From: Paralvinella palmiformis
Taxonomy: Eukaryota > Annelida > Polychaeta > Terebellida > Alvinellidae
DNA: 64,000 nt
Direction: 5' to 3'
Assembly (NCBI GenBank): GCA_025642065.1
Contig: JAODUP010000159.1
Location: 345,001 to 409,000 of the forward strand
Shown here: piece by piece, positions 1 through 12,395 of the stretch
How positions within the stretch are numbered: the first letter of the stretch is position 1
Layout of the letters: every line of letters starts with the position of its first letter
Translations under genes and position numbers: made by a program
The notes under the pieces: model-generated
The model's database searches: none
What the model was told of the DNA's origin: nothing
The model's input: only the letters and a program-made list of their open reading frames with translations

Positions 1-298
1 GTTTGATGTAGACATCCATCAGTTTTTTTCCATCCGTAAATCTGATGCCAAATTAAGCTCATTTCATTAACAAGAATAGAACAGATCTGTTATAAATACA
101 TCTACTGGTAAATGATACCATGGGACAATATACCATATATAAATGACTAACACTAACAGTGATTGATGATGACTGGCATATTACGGTTTATAATAATTAT
201 GTAAATGATAACTCAATCATATATCAACATAATATCTTGTGATGTCTGATTACCACAGTATCAGCTGATTACTAACCGCTCTCTGATACACGGTGAGT

Positions 299-446
299 GA
301 GTGAGTGAGTGAGTGAGTGAGTGAGTGAGTGAGTGAGTGAGTGAGTGAGTGAGTGAGTGAGTGAGTGGGTGAGTGAGTGAGTGAGTGAGTGAGTGAGTGA
401 GTGAGTGAGTGAGTGAGTGAGTGAGTGAGTGAGTGAGTGAGTGAGT
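299..446. repeat. (GAGT)n microsatellite
   Basis: About 37 units of GAGT, nearly perfect with a single G interruption near 367. The same GAGT/ACTC repeat forms the tail of a SINE family seen at 15215-15400 and near 21046-21262, so this tract may be an expanded SINE tail whose body has decayed. The reverse-strand Leu-Thr-His-Ser open frame is only the repeat translated. Confidence 0.95.
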
Positions 447-589
447 GTACTGTTCCTAAAGTTCATATTGGCACAGAAATGTCATTTCATGCATTTCTTT
501 CTTTTACTTTCTTCCTATTATAATAATTATAATATATAGAAGATTATGTGTCAGACTTGTTGTATATCTTAGACTGAGTCATGGGTCGA

Positions 590-900
590 GCTGTGATAGC
601 GCAGTTAGAACGTAGGACTCGTAGGCGAAGGGTCGCGAGTTCGATGCTCCGGGAGCTGCTATGCCATCGTGTGGCGACCGGTTCACTCATCCATAAAAAT
701 TAGAACCGGACAGGACGCGTTGGCTATGCGTTTGAGTAACGCTTTGTGCCTTTAATGGCAGCATGCGTTGTATGCTTCCTTAGGAGTTGAGATGTGTGTT
801 TGGTGGAAACAGGTCTGACTGAGTCAAGGATAATAATAATGTACAATGCCAGAAAACAGGGTTACCTGGTTCTGGCGCTATATAAACATGGATTATTATT
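590..900 (+). mobile_element. tRNA-derived SINE, family C, about full length
   Basis: The head has an A-box-like stretch (tagcgcagttagaa) and a B-box-like stretch (gagttcgatgctcc) at tRNA spacing. A body of about 200 bases without coding potential follows, and the element ends in ggattattattat, an (ATT)n tail. This head-body-tail order is that of a tRNA-derived SINE. A related tail-end fragment lies in reverse at 3300-3430. Confidence 0.75.
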
Positions 901-934
901 ATATTATCATGGTTAACTTCTACAGTCAGTTAAT

Positions 935-1560
935 AATAATAATAATATTGATAATAATAATGTATATTTAATTAAGCACCCTTACTAACAGTAGCCATTC
1001 AAAGACATTGTACAATGATAACTTTAATAATATAATGTCTGTAAAAAAACCTATAAGAGATTTAAAATATAATTATTATTTGTCTGTGAAAGCGACCTTG
1101 ACCAGGTTTGTTTTTAGAACAGATTTAAAATTTTCAAGAGATGACGCATTTCTAATATTTGCCGGCAAGCTATTCCACAAAGTGCAGATGAGCCGAGACA
1201 CTGGCACCTGCAATAGTATCTGACTGGATGACCTGAGTTTTCGGACTTTCTAATGGACACCAATTCACACAGGTATTCTGGCTCCGTATCATTAATAGAT
1301 TTATAAGTTATTAATAACTTTTTGAGATGGATACGCTGTCTAACAGGTAGCCATTGTAGTTTTTGAAGAATTGGGGTGATATGATCATATTTTCCACTAC
1401 TTGTCACTATACGAGCCTTACTATTGTGAATTAGCCAAAACTGATTGATGTTATAATCAGATATGCCATATTAACACTAAAATTGACATTGAGTTACAGT
1501 AGTCTATACCAGATGTAGCGAAGGCACAGTAACATGTGCTTCTTGGCATCTGAGCTCACT
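935..1560 (-). mobile_element. non-LTR retrotransposon 3' fragment (CR1-like), reverse
   Basis: On the minus strand, 1114-1407 reads HITPILQKLQWLPVRQRI, the stretch that follows the reverse transcriptase fingers and palm in CR1/L2-type LINEs. It matches the copy at 9700-10160 but carries frame breaks. The 3' end is the AATAATGTATATTTAAT tail near 955-980, next to (ATT)n. It is 5'-truncated and dead. Confidence 0.8.
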
Positions 1561-1855
1561 AATTAAGGGGTATACTGTTCTTTAGGGTGTCATTTGTTAT
1601 AGGTTCATAATCTACAGTTATCCCTCTAATCTTATCAAATATAGATTTCTGACACGGTCAGTTTTGATGGACACATAAATGACTGTAAGTGTGCGAGATA
1701 ACAGTTCAATTGAAACACAGGACCTTCTAATTTGATCTGGCACCCTACTAGCTTAGCTATCGTTGTATTATGTCTAACATATAATTATAGATGGCTAATG
1801 TTTGATGTCATTATTATATCACTCTATGTTTTTTGTGTGACATTTTGGTTATTGT

Positions 1856-2262
1856 GTGACATTGTGGTTATTGTGTGACATTGTGGTTATTGTGTGACAT
1901 TGTGGTGACTGTGACATTGTGGTGACTGTGTGACATTGTGGTTATTGTGTGACATTGTGGTGACTGTGTGACATTGTAGTTATTGTGTGACATTGTGGTT
2001 ACTGTGTGACATTGTGGTTATTGTGTGATACTGTGGTTATTATGTGACATTGGGGTTATTGTGTGACATTATGGTTATTGTGTGACACTGGTTATTGTGT
2101 GACAATATGATTATTATGTGACATTGTGGTTATTGTGTGACAATATGATTATTATGTGACATTGGGGTTATTATGTGACATTATGGTTATTGCGTGACAC
2201 TGGTTATTGTGTGACAATATGATTATTATGTGACATTGTGGTTATTGTGTGGTATTTGGGTA
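1856..2262. repeat. minisatellite, unit about 19 bp
   Basis: About 20 degenerate copies of TATTGTGTGACATTGTGGT, with point changes and some copies shortened to about 15 bases. No coding sense is visible. Confidence 0.85.
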
Positions 2263-3127
2263 TTTGTGTGATTATTTTAAGACAGTATTGTTGTGTGACA
2301 ATGTGTTCATTGTGTAATCTGTAATATAAATTTCACTATTATACAGTAGATTCATCAGGGTACAACTGATGGAATGATGATTGAGATACCAAACGAAATC
2401 AATTAAATCTGTCGGGGAAACTCCCCAATAATGGCTAATTACCATATTGATGTTTTTAAATAACCCAAATGCATTTGCGATAACACATTTTTGCTTAAAT
2501 AAGTGAAAAACAGATATCAATTGCTAATCACCATAGATCACGTAGTTAGCAGTTTAATTAATTACCATTGATTGCATTTATGTTATCACCCCCATCACAA
2601 TTGGCATCAGAAGAGATCAAATGTATTATTTGTTTCCTGTTCAGAGTTGGCAGTTGTCTGTGTTTCATTTATGAATGGTGTTTCTTGATGGAATCTCCAT
2701 TTAATTTTTTTTATATTGTGTCTTCTGTTGTGATGTCAATTCATAGTCGCTGCCAAATTAGTCCAAGAAGTAAACATATTAATCAGAGACGAAGGCTGGA
2801 GGCTAGAAAAGGCATCATATCCTGAAAAATGTACCAAGCCAACCTCCCCCCCCCCTCCCAGGTGCATCAGAATGGCTCACTTCACTCTGCTACTTCCTTT
2901 CCTCCTTTCCAGAATTTTTTTTCAAACCCCACTCATGCTTGCTTCAATTTGTTCAATAATTAGTTCTGTTAGACGTTAGTTTATTATAATTTAATAAACA
3001 TCAGTTACCACGCCTACCGCCATTCCAGTCTACTGCCTAGCCCTTTAACTGAGTGCTGAGTTTGTGTTTGTTAAATGAATTATTCAGTAAAAGGTAGACT
3101 TGGAATAGGGTGGGGAAAATATAAAAT
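2263..3127. other. no gene recognised
   Basis: AT-rich intergenic DNA. Open frames at 2272-2520 (-) and 2568-2825 (+) match nothing I recognise and have no splice or start context that would support them. A poly-C run lies near 2846. Confidence 0.5.
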
Positions 3128-3283
3128 TGCCGTTTTATGGCCACTTTTGTACAGTAGACTAAATAGGCCGAGCTGGTAATTAGACAAAGTGAAAAGCGAA
3201 ACACCTTTCTGACATAGCCAAACTGAGGTTTGAACCCAGGTGTTGTAGATCTGTGACCAACCACTTAGGCCATTGGAGGTGCC
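3128..3283 (-). mobile_element. tRNA-derived SINE, family A, reverse
   Basis: Read on the minus strand it begins ggcacctccaatggcctaagtgg and has a B-box-like ggttcaaacctc. It ends with the shared family tail (lagging 'cacttttg..ccataaaac' region). Other copies lie near 4150, 19370, 27270, 31040, 39520, 42493, 52591 and 60690. Confidence 0.7.
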
Positions 3284-3299
3284 CTTGAAATAGAGTAAT

Positions 3300-3430
3300 A
3301 ATAATAATAATATGTGACATTTTTATAGTGCCCTAATCCAATTAGATAGCTGTTCTAAATGGACTCAGACCAGTGTTCCAATCCAGCACACATCTCAACT
3401 CCCAAGGGAGCATACAATGCATAGGAGTAG
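3300..3430 (-). mobile_element. SINE family C tail fragment, reverse
   Basis: It begins with (ATA)n at 3297-3312, and its minus-strand sequence resembles the last 130 bases of the element at 590-900, including gcatacaatgcat-like and ctcaactcc-like segments. It has no tRNA head. Confidence 0.5.
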
Positions 3431-3879
3431 AGTGATGTCCCTAAATATATAATGTGTACAATAATAATAATATATGAGATGTTCATATACTTATAGATGA
3501 AAATAGTCATGTTGTGGTTAACTTTTGGAGTTTAATTGACTAAAAATGGAGGCTTTTCTTCACTTTTTCTTCTTTTGAGTTAGTAATTTAATTAGTAAAT
3601 AATTGGACTAACCCAGGGCTAACACTAATTGGATGACTTAACAGCTATATAAAGTGGCAGGTATCAGCTTGAAAGGACAGAACTGATAGATTAATTAGTA
3701 ATTGATTGGATCCTCTCTTAATTGGGTTCTCAATATCAGGTGACATTTTCCTATTAACATTGATGACCTGCTGTCTGTGTCATCATTCTCACATCATCTT
3801 GATAGACTAATATTTACTGTAAGCTTAGGACAGTGTAAATATCCTGACATTATTAGATCAATAGACAGTAACCACTGTA

Positions 3880-4110
3880 CTGTATGATGTTAGACGGTTA
3901 CTAATATTAAACTGTGACCACTGACATTAGACAGTGACCATTGTACCAGATGACATGGCACAGTGGCCATTGTATAATGTGAGATTTGAAAGTGGCCACT
4001 GTCCCATGTGACATTTGACAGTGACCACTGTAACAATAGACAGTAAACACTGTACCATGTGACATTTGACACAGTGACCACTGTATTGTGTGACGCCTAT
4101 CTTTCAGTAG
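3880..4110. repeat. degenerate repeat with near-palindromic core
   Basis: Roughly 40-bp units contain acagtgaccactgt, an imperfect palindrome, alternating with tgtgacatttgac. At least five core copies occur between 3912 and 4085. The open minus-strand frame here is repeat-derived. Confidence 0.65.
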
Positions 4111-4143
4111 TCACTGTATTAACTGTTGTAATGGTTTACTATA

Positions 4144-4347
4144 GATGATGATGATGATGATGATGATGATTGATGTTTCACAGCCACTTTTGTGCACATG
4201 GTAGGCTAAATGGGCCTAGCGATCTCCTGAAGTAATGTAGCGAAGTCAAAGATGAAACAACCTTCAGATGTGCCCACACAGAGATTCGAACACGGTGGTA
4301 GTGATCTGTGGTCCAACACGCTATCGCTAAACCACAGAGGCGCCCCT
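4144..4347 (-). mobile_element. tRNA-derived SINE, family A, reverse, with (ATC)n tail
   Basis: The minus strand starts gggcgcctctgtggtttagcga (A box), has gtgttcgaatctc (B box), and ends ccataaaac-like sequence running into (ATC)n, seen as (GAT)n at 4144-4170 on the plus strand. It is one of the better preserved family A copies. Confidence 0.8.
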
Positions 4348-4580
4348 CTGGTTTACTATAAGAGTGTGGATCTGAGATCAAAGTATTTGACTTTTGTTAA
4401 AAGGAGACAAAATGTTACATAAAATATGGAAACTTATTGCTGGAGACCGTACTTGTATAACAATAAATATGAATAAAATACTAATAAATATGAATAATTA
4501 TTATAACTAACAAATAATACTATTATTAATGATAATAACAATGTATAATGTTATAATTAATGATATATTTATCCAAGTAT

Positions 4581-4585
<5 letters not shown>

Positions 4586-4632
<47 letters not shown>
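4586..4632. repeat. (TA)n microsatellite
   Basis: Pure TA alternation for more than 40 bases. Similar tracts occur at 6825, 7118, 12954, 14590, 18316, 20094, 22311, 24601, 31756, 38779 and 62863. Confidence 0.95.
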
Positions 4633-4635
<3 letters not shown>

Positions 4636-4942
4636 CACACATATCATCACGATGTGGGTTGTTAGACAGTGTTTACAGTATAAGTCATGATTTCCTAACA
4701 GCATATAATATGATATACATGTATCATTATAATAGAAATCAGTATTTTGATTGCTGCTGTCTCTTACTGATTTAGACATTTATTTCTTTATCGTATGAAA
4801 ACATACAGAAATGTTTGTTGTATTTAAATTATATTAACCTACTCCTGATTATACAGGCATAATATGAGTATTTACTTTATTATCAATCATTTGCAACCAA
4901 TATAGATTGTTAATACATGAACTCTGTAACCTCCAAAACTAG

Positions 4943-5275
4943 GTACTCGAAATGGGGGGGGGGGAAGGGACAGTTGCTCACCAAGCAAATGAAAAAGTGG
5001 ACACTTGCTCACCAGTGAATTTTCAATGAGAAAGAAATGCACATAATTATATTAATCAAATAAAATAAAATAATCTCTGAACTTTAATTTGCTAATAATT
5101 GGTAATATTCATCCCAATAATTATATAGGTAATAGGATATTAGAAATATATTTCTGAATTAAAAATTATTTAATTTTTTTAATTTGTTTTTATTAAAAAT
5201 TCACTGGTGAGCAAGTGTCCACTTTTTCATTTCCTTGGTGAGCAAGTGTTCGGGTGAGCAACTGTCCGTACTCCA
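4943..5275. mobile_element. MITE-like element with long terminal inverted repeats
   Basis: The left arm, about 4977-5030 (cagttgctcaccaagcaaat... to ...caccagtgaatttt), is the near-exact reverse complement of about 5196-5250. The right arm carries an extra copy of the ggtgagcaa motif before its end. Outer sequences are also inverted (ggtactcg at 4943 and cgtactcc near 5268). The AT-rich core of about 165 bases is non-coding. It is a foldback or MITE-like DNA element of unknown superfamily. Confidence 0.75.
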
Positions 5276-6817
5276 CTGGAACTTCTGAACTTCTTCAAAT
5301 CATGTGACTAAACTATTATCAACAATGTAAAAATATATATACAAGAAGATCATATTACTGTAACGGATATTTCTGAAAGCCGAAAATAACTTTGTTGGAC
5401 AATCTAAAACTAAACATTGGGACTTTGATACTACCGTCTTCAGAAGAATAAATGAATATTTTCATAGAAATCCTCCATAAAGCTACTTTCAATGAGAAAA
5501 TGGCATCTTTCCTGTTTTGATAGAAACGGAATTTAAAATTTTGATTTACCATAAAGTTGACAAAATCAATCAAACGTCTTTTATTTCTTCATAGATAATT
5601 AATTACCTTGTTTAGCCTGTTTGTATATTGGTATAAATCCGCTGCATACATAATTAATAATATTCCATGAAGTTGCTGCCGTCTTTTTGAAATTTTGATT
5701 AAATGTTTTTATATTGTTTATTATCAAATCAGAAACAATTTTGTTTATTAACTCAGACAAATTTAACCTTGAACTCCACTTTATATTGCTGTATGGGAGA
5801 TATACAGCATGTCAACGCAGGTATAGTTCAGATATATTAGTTAGTTAAAAAACGACAACACTCCATGGGTTATATGTTTGGATGTACACGTGGATGTTTA
5901 CACGTGTGAATATGTGTACGTCCTAAAAGGAATGTGACACTCAACAGGTCGTATCGCAATAAACATCATTATATATAAATATAAACTCGCTGTGATAATT
6001 TACTCAGATACCAAATGGAGAAAACTATGACAGTCTGTCGGTTGTTAAAGATAACCTGATTATTGATAGCTTCTGATGTATTCTGAGGATGCAAATCAAG
6101 ATTTACCAGTTGACAGATTACATTTTATAATACATATAGATATTTGGCTATTTGTTTCCTACTTAAATTCTATTATTTTTAAGACAAAGTCCAATAAGTA
6201 CCTTTATAAAGAAAGAAGATTATTACCAGATTGGTGTGGAGTTAGATAGCCGTACCAGGCTCCCTAAGGTGAAGTTTTAGTTATAGATGGTATCCTATTT
6301 TTAACTTAACAGAAACTGTATTATTGCATTTTCTCAGCCAATAAATTAGCCTATTACAGGAACACAACTCGTTATAATAGGAATTAGTTACTACAACGGT
6401 GAAGTGTGTTACGCTTTAAATCTCTCTTAATGAAATTTAGTAACAATCAAAAGTTGCAGGTACTATGTATTTTTGGTGCCAATTCGATCAGCGTTTCTTT
6501 GTAGTCTTCTGCGGAGAATCATTTGTCTAGGAATTTTCCCTGAAAACTTAATTAATTTCATCTTGAGAAGAAAAGTAATCTACAGAAATAATCCATTTTC
6601 TCACTACCGGTAATCTTGCTGTGTTTTAGATATGTTTTGTTTTTAGATTGTTTGTAGCAGTTGTCAAGCTTTGAACTTAAGCCATCATTATTTTCTCACA
6701 ATTACATTAGACATTGATGTACTTAGTCTTGTTTCTGTGAAATGAACTATGTATTTTTGCAGTGATGTATTATTGTTAGGAAACTAAGCTGCATAATATG
6801 AATAATGATTATTTATA

Positions 6818-6873
<56 letters not shown>

Positions 6874-6921
6874 GGCATACTTAAATTTTCCAAAATTTTC
6901 ATATTTATGAATATTTCCAAG
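5276..6921. other. no gene recognised
   Basis: AT-rich intergenic DNA with a (TA)n tract at 6825-6872. The short minus-strand frame at 5355-5573 resembles no family I know. Confidence 0.5.
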
Positions 6922-7113
6922 TATATAGTCAAACCTGCTCTTAATGACACTTACTGAAAGTGGAGCTTCCAGACAGGTGGAATTCCAGGCACTTAATTAA
7001 AGGTGGAATTTCCAGTGACTGTACAACATAGAGTACATATTATTTATTTGTATTCATCCATACACATACTTTATACACATTTGCACATAGATCTAATATA
7101 TATGTGTGTGTGA

Positions 7114-7170
<57 letters not shown>

Positions 7171-7810
7171 AATTTATTTACATAAAAAAATCATTTATCT
7201 TGATTCGCTTTAGTGACGAAATCATCCTTATTGTGACACTCATATATATCCTGTAGGTCCATGACGTGATCCAGGAATGTTCCATTACCAGTAGTCAGAT
7301 CAAACCTTCTTAAATCTTGTGTGCATTCTTGTGCTCTGTCATTAGTGATGGAGGTGCTTGTGACTCTGTTGATGTTGATTCACTGTCAATATTGCTCAAG
7401 CAGCAATTACCTTTACTCATGGTGTGTTGAAATCACATAACAATTACATAACACAAATAGCACAGCCCACTAGCCAAGACACCATCAGCACAAAACGTCA
7501 TACACACCGTCGGAGACATAACTGGGGAAGAGCTATCATTGGTCAATATGTTGGTGATTTTCGGCCAATAACAATCAGTGCTCAATCATGGTAATAAATA
7601 CTCAATCAAATTATCACAACTGGCGGTTGCTTGACAGGTAATATTGTTGACCGGGGACACTGACGCTATGGCGTTTGGCTCCGTCGTGCAGGTGGCAGCT
7701 CTAGACAGGTCAGTTTGAATGGGACTTGTATCGGAACACTGGAAAGGTGGTGCTTAATGGCAGGTGGTGCTTCCAAACAGGTGGCGTTAAGAGCAGGTTT
7801 CACTATATCT
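6922..7810. mobile_element. non-autonomous DNA transposon candidate
   Basis: The termini are inverted: tatagtcaaacctgctcttaa begins at about 6925, and its mirror ttaagagcaggtttcactata ends at about 7807. Subterminal aggtgg/cttcca motifs repeat inside both ends. The interior holds (TA)n(CA)n at 7118-7170 and no transposase frame. Its length of about 890 bp and its symmetry suggest a deletion derivative of a cut-and-paste transposon. Confidence 0.65.
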
Positions 7811-8854
7811 CGAGCTACAACTAATATCAAAGCAATATAAACAGCTGACATGGTTTTTCTTAACACAGAAACATTGTTTATCAACAAACTTAACAATGAT
7901 TCGCATACTCCAATGTTAGATTATGTCAGAATGTACTACAGTGACACTAAAAATTTTGTTCATTGAGCAAACAACGAATTTAATGGCATCTATAGCTTAC
8001 AATGATTTGAATATCAGAAATATTGGGTTACAAATCAAAGTTCAAGACTTATGATTTCATAACTCTAAGCCTGGTTACAGATTTCTGACATTGTTTTTAT
8101 TTCTCATTCACAAGACGAGAAACGAAGACATCCAGTTTATCTTCTGCTAGCATCATAGTACATCGTGATTGGTTTGGGTTCAAACATTAATGACACATAC
8201 TCTTTTATCATTTCAGGAAACTTGATGTAATGATTTATTTTCCTGATTATATTTAATATAGAACCAAGTGTTCAAAAGAAGACAGTTTATGATTTTATTC
8301 AGAGGTCATCATCCTCTGCCTTCGAGGCATTGCCTCGTTTTGATGATGCTATCTTACAACATGTATATAATTGATAACAAGATGGCAAGATGACAGGACC
8401 CATCACCAATCTATAATGCTGCCTAGGAAGGGTTCTTTGTCGGTTGATTGAAGTGTGTTTTTATTTCGTTCTTTTGTCCTGTATTAGAACAGATTCAATA
8501 TTTTATAATAGATTTATTCTAGTAGCCAGCGTCATCATAAGACCAAAGCAGACGTACCTCAAACAAACAGTATTATTTGACTTCCTTATTAATTATCCAG
8601 TGTGTTTTCTACACAATACATCAGCAATGTGTATCGGTGTCCATTGCACATTGATATGTCTATCACCAGATACACGTGGCTGTCTCTCTACATTATAATC
8701 TATATGTGACTTTAATCTTCTTCTTCGTTTTCATCAATTATTTTTCTATCTCCTTTAGTGTGATGTTGGGTGATTCAGTGCAAAATTCTTCATCCTCGTC
8801 TTGACAATAATTCTGATGTCAGATGGTTTAATATATTTAAATTCTGCTTTTTAT

Positions 8855-8888
<34 letters not shown>

Positions 8889-9526
8889 GCACAGCTGAGT
8901 TGAATATAAAAGGGACTCTTTAGAAATACATTATTTACATCAGTATTTTGTGTACATCCAAAAAGAAAAGAAAATTAGTAAATGTCCATAGCATTCAATT
9001 TGAAGATCTGATAGCCCTGTTGACATAATGTCATCATTCGTGTAGACATGGTAGAGTTTTTATTGGGGGGGGGGGGGATACACCACTATCTGACGACATT
9101 AAATAATCAATAAATGGTTGGTGATGTTAAACATTTAATATTGATGTCTTTTTGGAAACTGAACGTCATATTGAACAATGATTTATTCACAATTCATACG
9201 GAATAATTTTTAATTTAAACTTTTCAACTTTGAACTCTGTCATTTCTCTGTTAAGTGCTTTCTTTGATTTATTTCTATGACCCTAGCCGTTAAAAGAAAA
9301 TTCTGACAATTATCTGTCAGCTGCTGTCCGCCTTCTTTAAATGGAATATTATAAATTGATACGTATGTGATACCTGAATAAGATGTATCTAAAACCCAAT
9401 AAGATATTTAAAATATCCATATTATGGATCGATGAAAGCAACTTTGAGCAGACATGTCAGTTTTGAGAAGAGATTTTTAAAATCTCTGTCAACATCCCAT
9501 TCCACAAAGTGAAGACTGGCTGGCTG
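7811..9526. other. no gene recognised; simple repeats
   Basis: Contains (CA)n at 8855-8886 and a poly-G run near 9065-9078. The open frame at 8444-8698 (+) has no recognisable domain. Confidence 0.5.
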
Positions 9527-9612
9527 GCTGACTGACTGACTGACTGACTGACTGACTGACTGACTGACTGACTGACTGACTGACTGACTGACTGACTGAC
9601 TGACTGACTAAC
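9518..9612. repeat. (GACT)n microsatellite
   Basis: About 20 units of GACT preceded by three GGCT units. It directly precedes the LINE fragment that starts near 9685. Confidence 0.95.
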
Positions 9613-9684
9613 TAATTGACTCATATCTGGCATAATGGCTTTGATGTAAATTGATTTATGATCTGAGCGTTTATGGTTCATTGT

Positions 9685-10185
9685 TTATATGATCATATCA
9701 CCCCAATTCTTCAAAAACTACATTGGCTACCTGTTAGACAGCGTATCCATTTTAAGATTCTGTTAATAACTTATAAATCTATTAATGATATGGCGCCAGA
9801 ATACCTGTGTGAACTGGTTTCCATTAGAAAGTCATCCCGAAAACTCAGGTCATCCAGTCAGATACTATTGCAGGTGCCAGTGTCTCGGCTCAAGTCATAT
9901 GGTGATTGTGCGTTTAGTGTTGCAGCCCCCAATTTGTGGAATAAGTTGCCGGCAAATATTAGAAATGCGTCGTCTCTTGGAAATTTTAAGTCTCTTCTAA
10001 AAACACACCTATTTAAGGTCGCTTTCACAGATAAATAATTATTATCTTTTAAATCATTACAGGGTTTTTACAGACATTATTTGGGGTATTATTAAATTAC
10101 ATATTATTTGTACAGCGCCTTTGAATGGCTCCTGCTAGTACGGGCGCTTTATTAAATATACATTATTATTATTATTATTATTATT
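9685..10185 (+). mobile_element. non-LTR retrotransposon 3' end (CR1-like), best preserved copy
   Basis: The frame 9673-10038 encodes the C-terminal end of a LINE reverse transcriptase polyprotein: HITPILQKLHWLPVRQRI, then APEYLCELV and AAPNLWNKLPANIR, ending just before a stop at 10036. A short 3' UTR follows and ends tttattaaatatacattatt plus (ATT)n at about 10160-10185. The conserved LHWLPV and LWNKLP blocks are typical of the post-RT region of CR1/L2/Rex-like elements. It is 5'-truncated with no RT palm, so it cannot move. Related copies in the window lie at 935-1560, 32206-32590 and 34095-35190. Confidence 0.85.
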
Positions 10186-10678
10186 TATGAATGAAGGCTA
10201 AACAAATACATTGCATCGGTTTTCTGGCTCACTAATGGGAGGTTTAAGATGGGATTAGACGTAGTAATGAGTAGATCTGAGGTCCAATTGTACACATTAC
10301 TAAATAGACTGGCAATTTATTATAGACATTTAATAGACATTTAAAGTTAACAGTAAATACTAACACAATTATGTAGATGCTACTGACAATATTATCATTA
10401 GTTATTGAACTCAATAGACAACGAATTACGCGGATTTAACTGCCCATGGCTGTGTGGAATTTGACTAGTAGGATGTGGTGGCCTTTCTGTTGTATTAACT
10501 ATTTCTTTAATTATGGAGTAATTAAAAACTAAATGATCAATTGTTTGTAAATACATCATAATTTTTATATAAGCTCAACTTGTACAATCGTTACCTAATA
10601 AAGTGGGTATGGGCATGTGCTTGTATGTTTACAGACACACACATATATATAAGTACTTGGTTATTATTAGTATTATAG

Positions 10679-10950
10679 CGAGCTCCGGTGGTCTAGCGGT
10701 TAATCACCTGGCACTTATTGACAAGGGTCACAGGTTCGATCCCAGGACGAGATCGAAACTTTTCCAGAGATTAATTTCCACTCAGGGTATTTCGCTCCAT
10801 CTTTCCGTACTGCTCCCCTGTGAGTGATGGGGGAGGAGGGAGATTTCTCGACCACTCCAACATACTGAGGCTGTGTCGAATAATCGACATCCTGGGGATT
10901 CTCCCCGAAAAACAAGCAAGCACGCAATTATTATTGTTGTTGTTGTTGTT
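10679..10950 (+). mobile_element. tRNA-derived SINE, family B (internally deleted)
   Basis: The head gagctccggtggtctagcgg (A box) is followed by caggttcgatccc (B box). The body aaacttttccagagattaat leads to gctcccctgtgagtgatggg and ends at ggggattctccccgaaaaac before (TTG)n. Against the reverse copy at 27880-28256 it lacks about 100 bases in the middle. Confidence 0.8.
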
Positions 10951-12136
10951 GTGCTACAGCTCCGGTCATTGTCGTCGTTACTTACACTATATTTTATTAA
11001 ATTGATACAAGATACTAAATTGATACAAGATACTAAATCCTCAGCTGGAATAGTCGCCTCTCTGCAAATAGTACCCACGTCCAGAGTTTGAATGTGCCAG
11101 TGTCTTATCATCAGGCTTATGTTACACTGCTAACACACCCAAACACACACACACACACACACACACACATCTCGCTGATACCTATCCTATTTTTGATTGA
11201 TATGAAATAGAACTGTCAAGTTTCCTATTCACTTGTCTATTCAATGTCCTTGTTATTGTCATTTTGTAAACATGCTGTTTCCGGTGACATATCTTAACGA
11301 GCAGCCATCATGTGTTTACTTATCATGTCTTTTTACTGCCGAACATACATGAGTTGTATATGAATCATTTGTCACAGATATCAGTACCCTTGTTAAGCGT
11401 TTGTGAACGAGAGAGAGAGACGTATTGTTAAAACGATATTATTACGAATGTTGTTCATGTTTCGAGTACTACTGACTGGTAAGTGGTACTCGGGAGAGTC
11501 TCAGAGTACCACTCCTCGGTGAACTGCCGTTTTATTAGCGGGAGAGCTCTCTGTTATAGTTTTCTGCCCTACACTTGAGTTCCTTTGGATGTTGATAGAT
11601 GGCCAGCACAAATTGGTAACGGTCTATTGGAGTAGCAGCAGTAGTGGTAGTAGTAGTAGTGGTAGTGGTGGTAGTAGTTATTTCATTTGCACTTTAGTTA
11701 ATTGGTTGCATTATTTCACTGAACTCGACTGTCGGAAGTGACTCCATAAAATTATGTTATTAAAGTAGAAAGTCTGATCATTGTTAAGACAAAAAAACTA
11801 ATGTTTAATGTCACATTTTATATATCCATCATGAGCAACAGACAGAAAAAAAGTCAAGAGAAAGTCCTGGTTGTAGTCTGCTTGTTTTAATTTGGTCACA
11901 GTTCTTTGTACTATATGGTATTATTTGTATGTGTTTATCTACCGGTAGTATTATTTTTATGCACAATTTTGTACCCCCATCTTGAGTCAAGTCACTTTGA
12001 GGACCTCAATGGAAATAAGTCTTTTTGACTTTTTGTGTTATCCTCGGAATTTCTTAATGTACCTAATGTTACAATATTGTATTCTATGTATTATATTTTT
12101 ATGTACATGAATTCTGAATCAAATCAAATCAAACTC
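10951..12136. other. no gene recognised
   Basis: Holds an 18-bp direct duplication (aaattgatacaagatact, 10999-11034), (CA)n at 11141-11168, a short GTA/GTG-rich tract at 11640-11680 and otherwise plain AT-rich sequence. Confidence 0.5.
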
Positions 12137-12395
12137 TGCTAGACAAAACTCTTGCTGGACAAATTCCCCACTGGACAGAAACCATGCTGGACAAAACCCT
12201 TGCTGGACAAATTCCCCACTGGACAGAAACCATGCTGGACAAAACCCTTGCTGGACAAATTCCCCACTGGACAGAAACCATGCTGGACAAAACCCTTGCT
12301 GGACAAATTCCCCACTGGACAGAAACCATGCTGGACAAAACTCTTGCTGGACAAATTCCCCACTGGACAGAAACCATGCTGGACAAAAACCCTGC
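12137..12395. repeat. 48-bp minisatellite, five copies
   Basis: The unit starts ctggacaaaacccttgctgg and contains three CTGGACA cores. Copies are nearly identical. Because 48 is a multiple of three and the unit lacks stops in several frames, both strands show open frames with a 16-residue period. There is no start context, splice site or family similarity, so these frames are probably not genes. Confidence 0.9.

Noticed and set aside
272..466. 64-codon minus frame of Leu-Thr-His-Ser repeats
   Set aside because: Translation of the GAGT microsatellite.
10679..10760. Possible tRNA gene
   Set aside because: The A and B boxes belong to a SINE with a long body and other copies; no acceptor stem pairing is seen.
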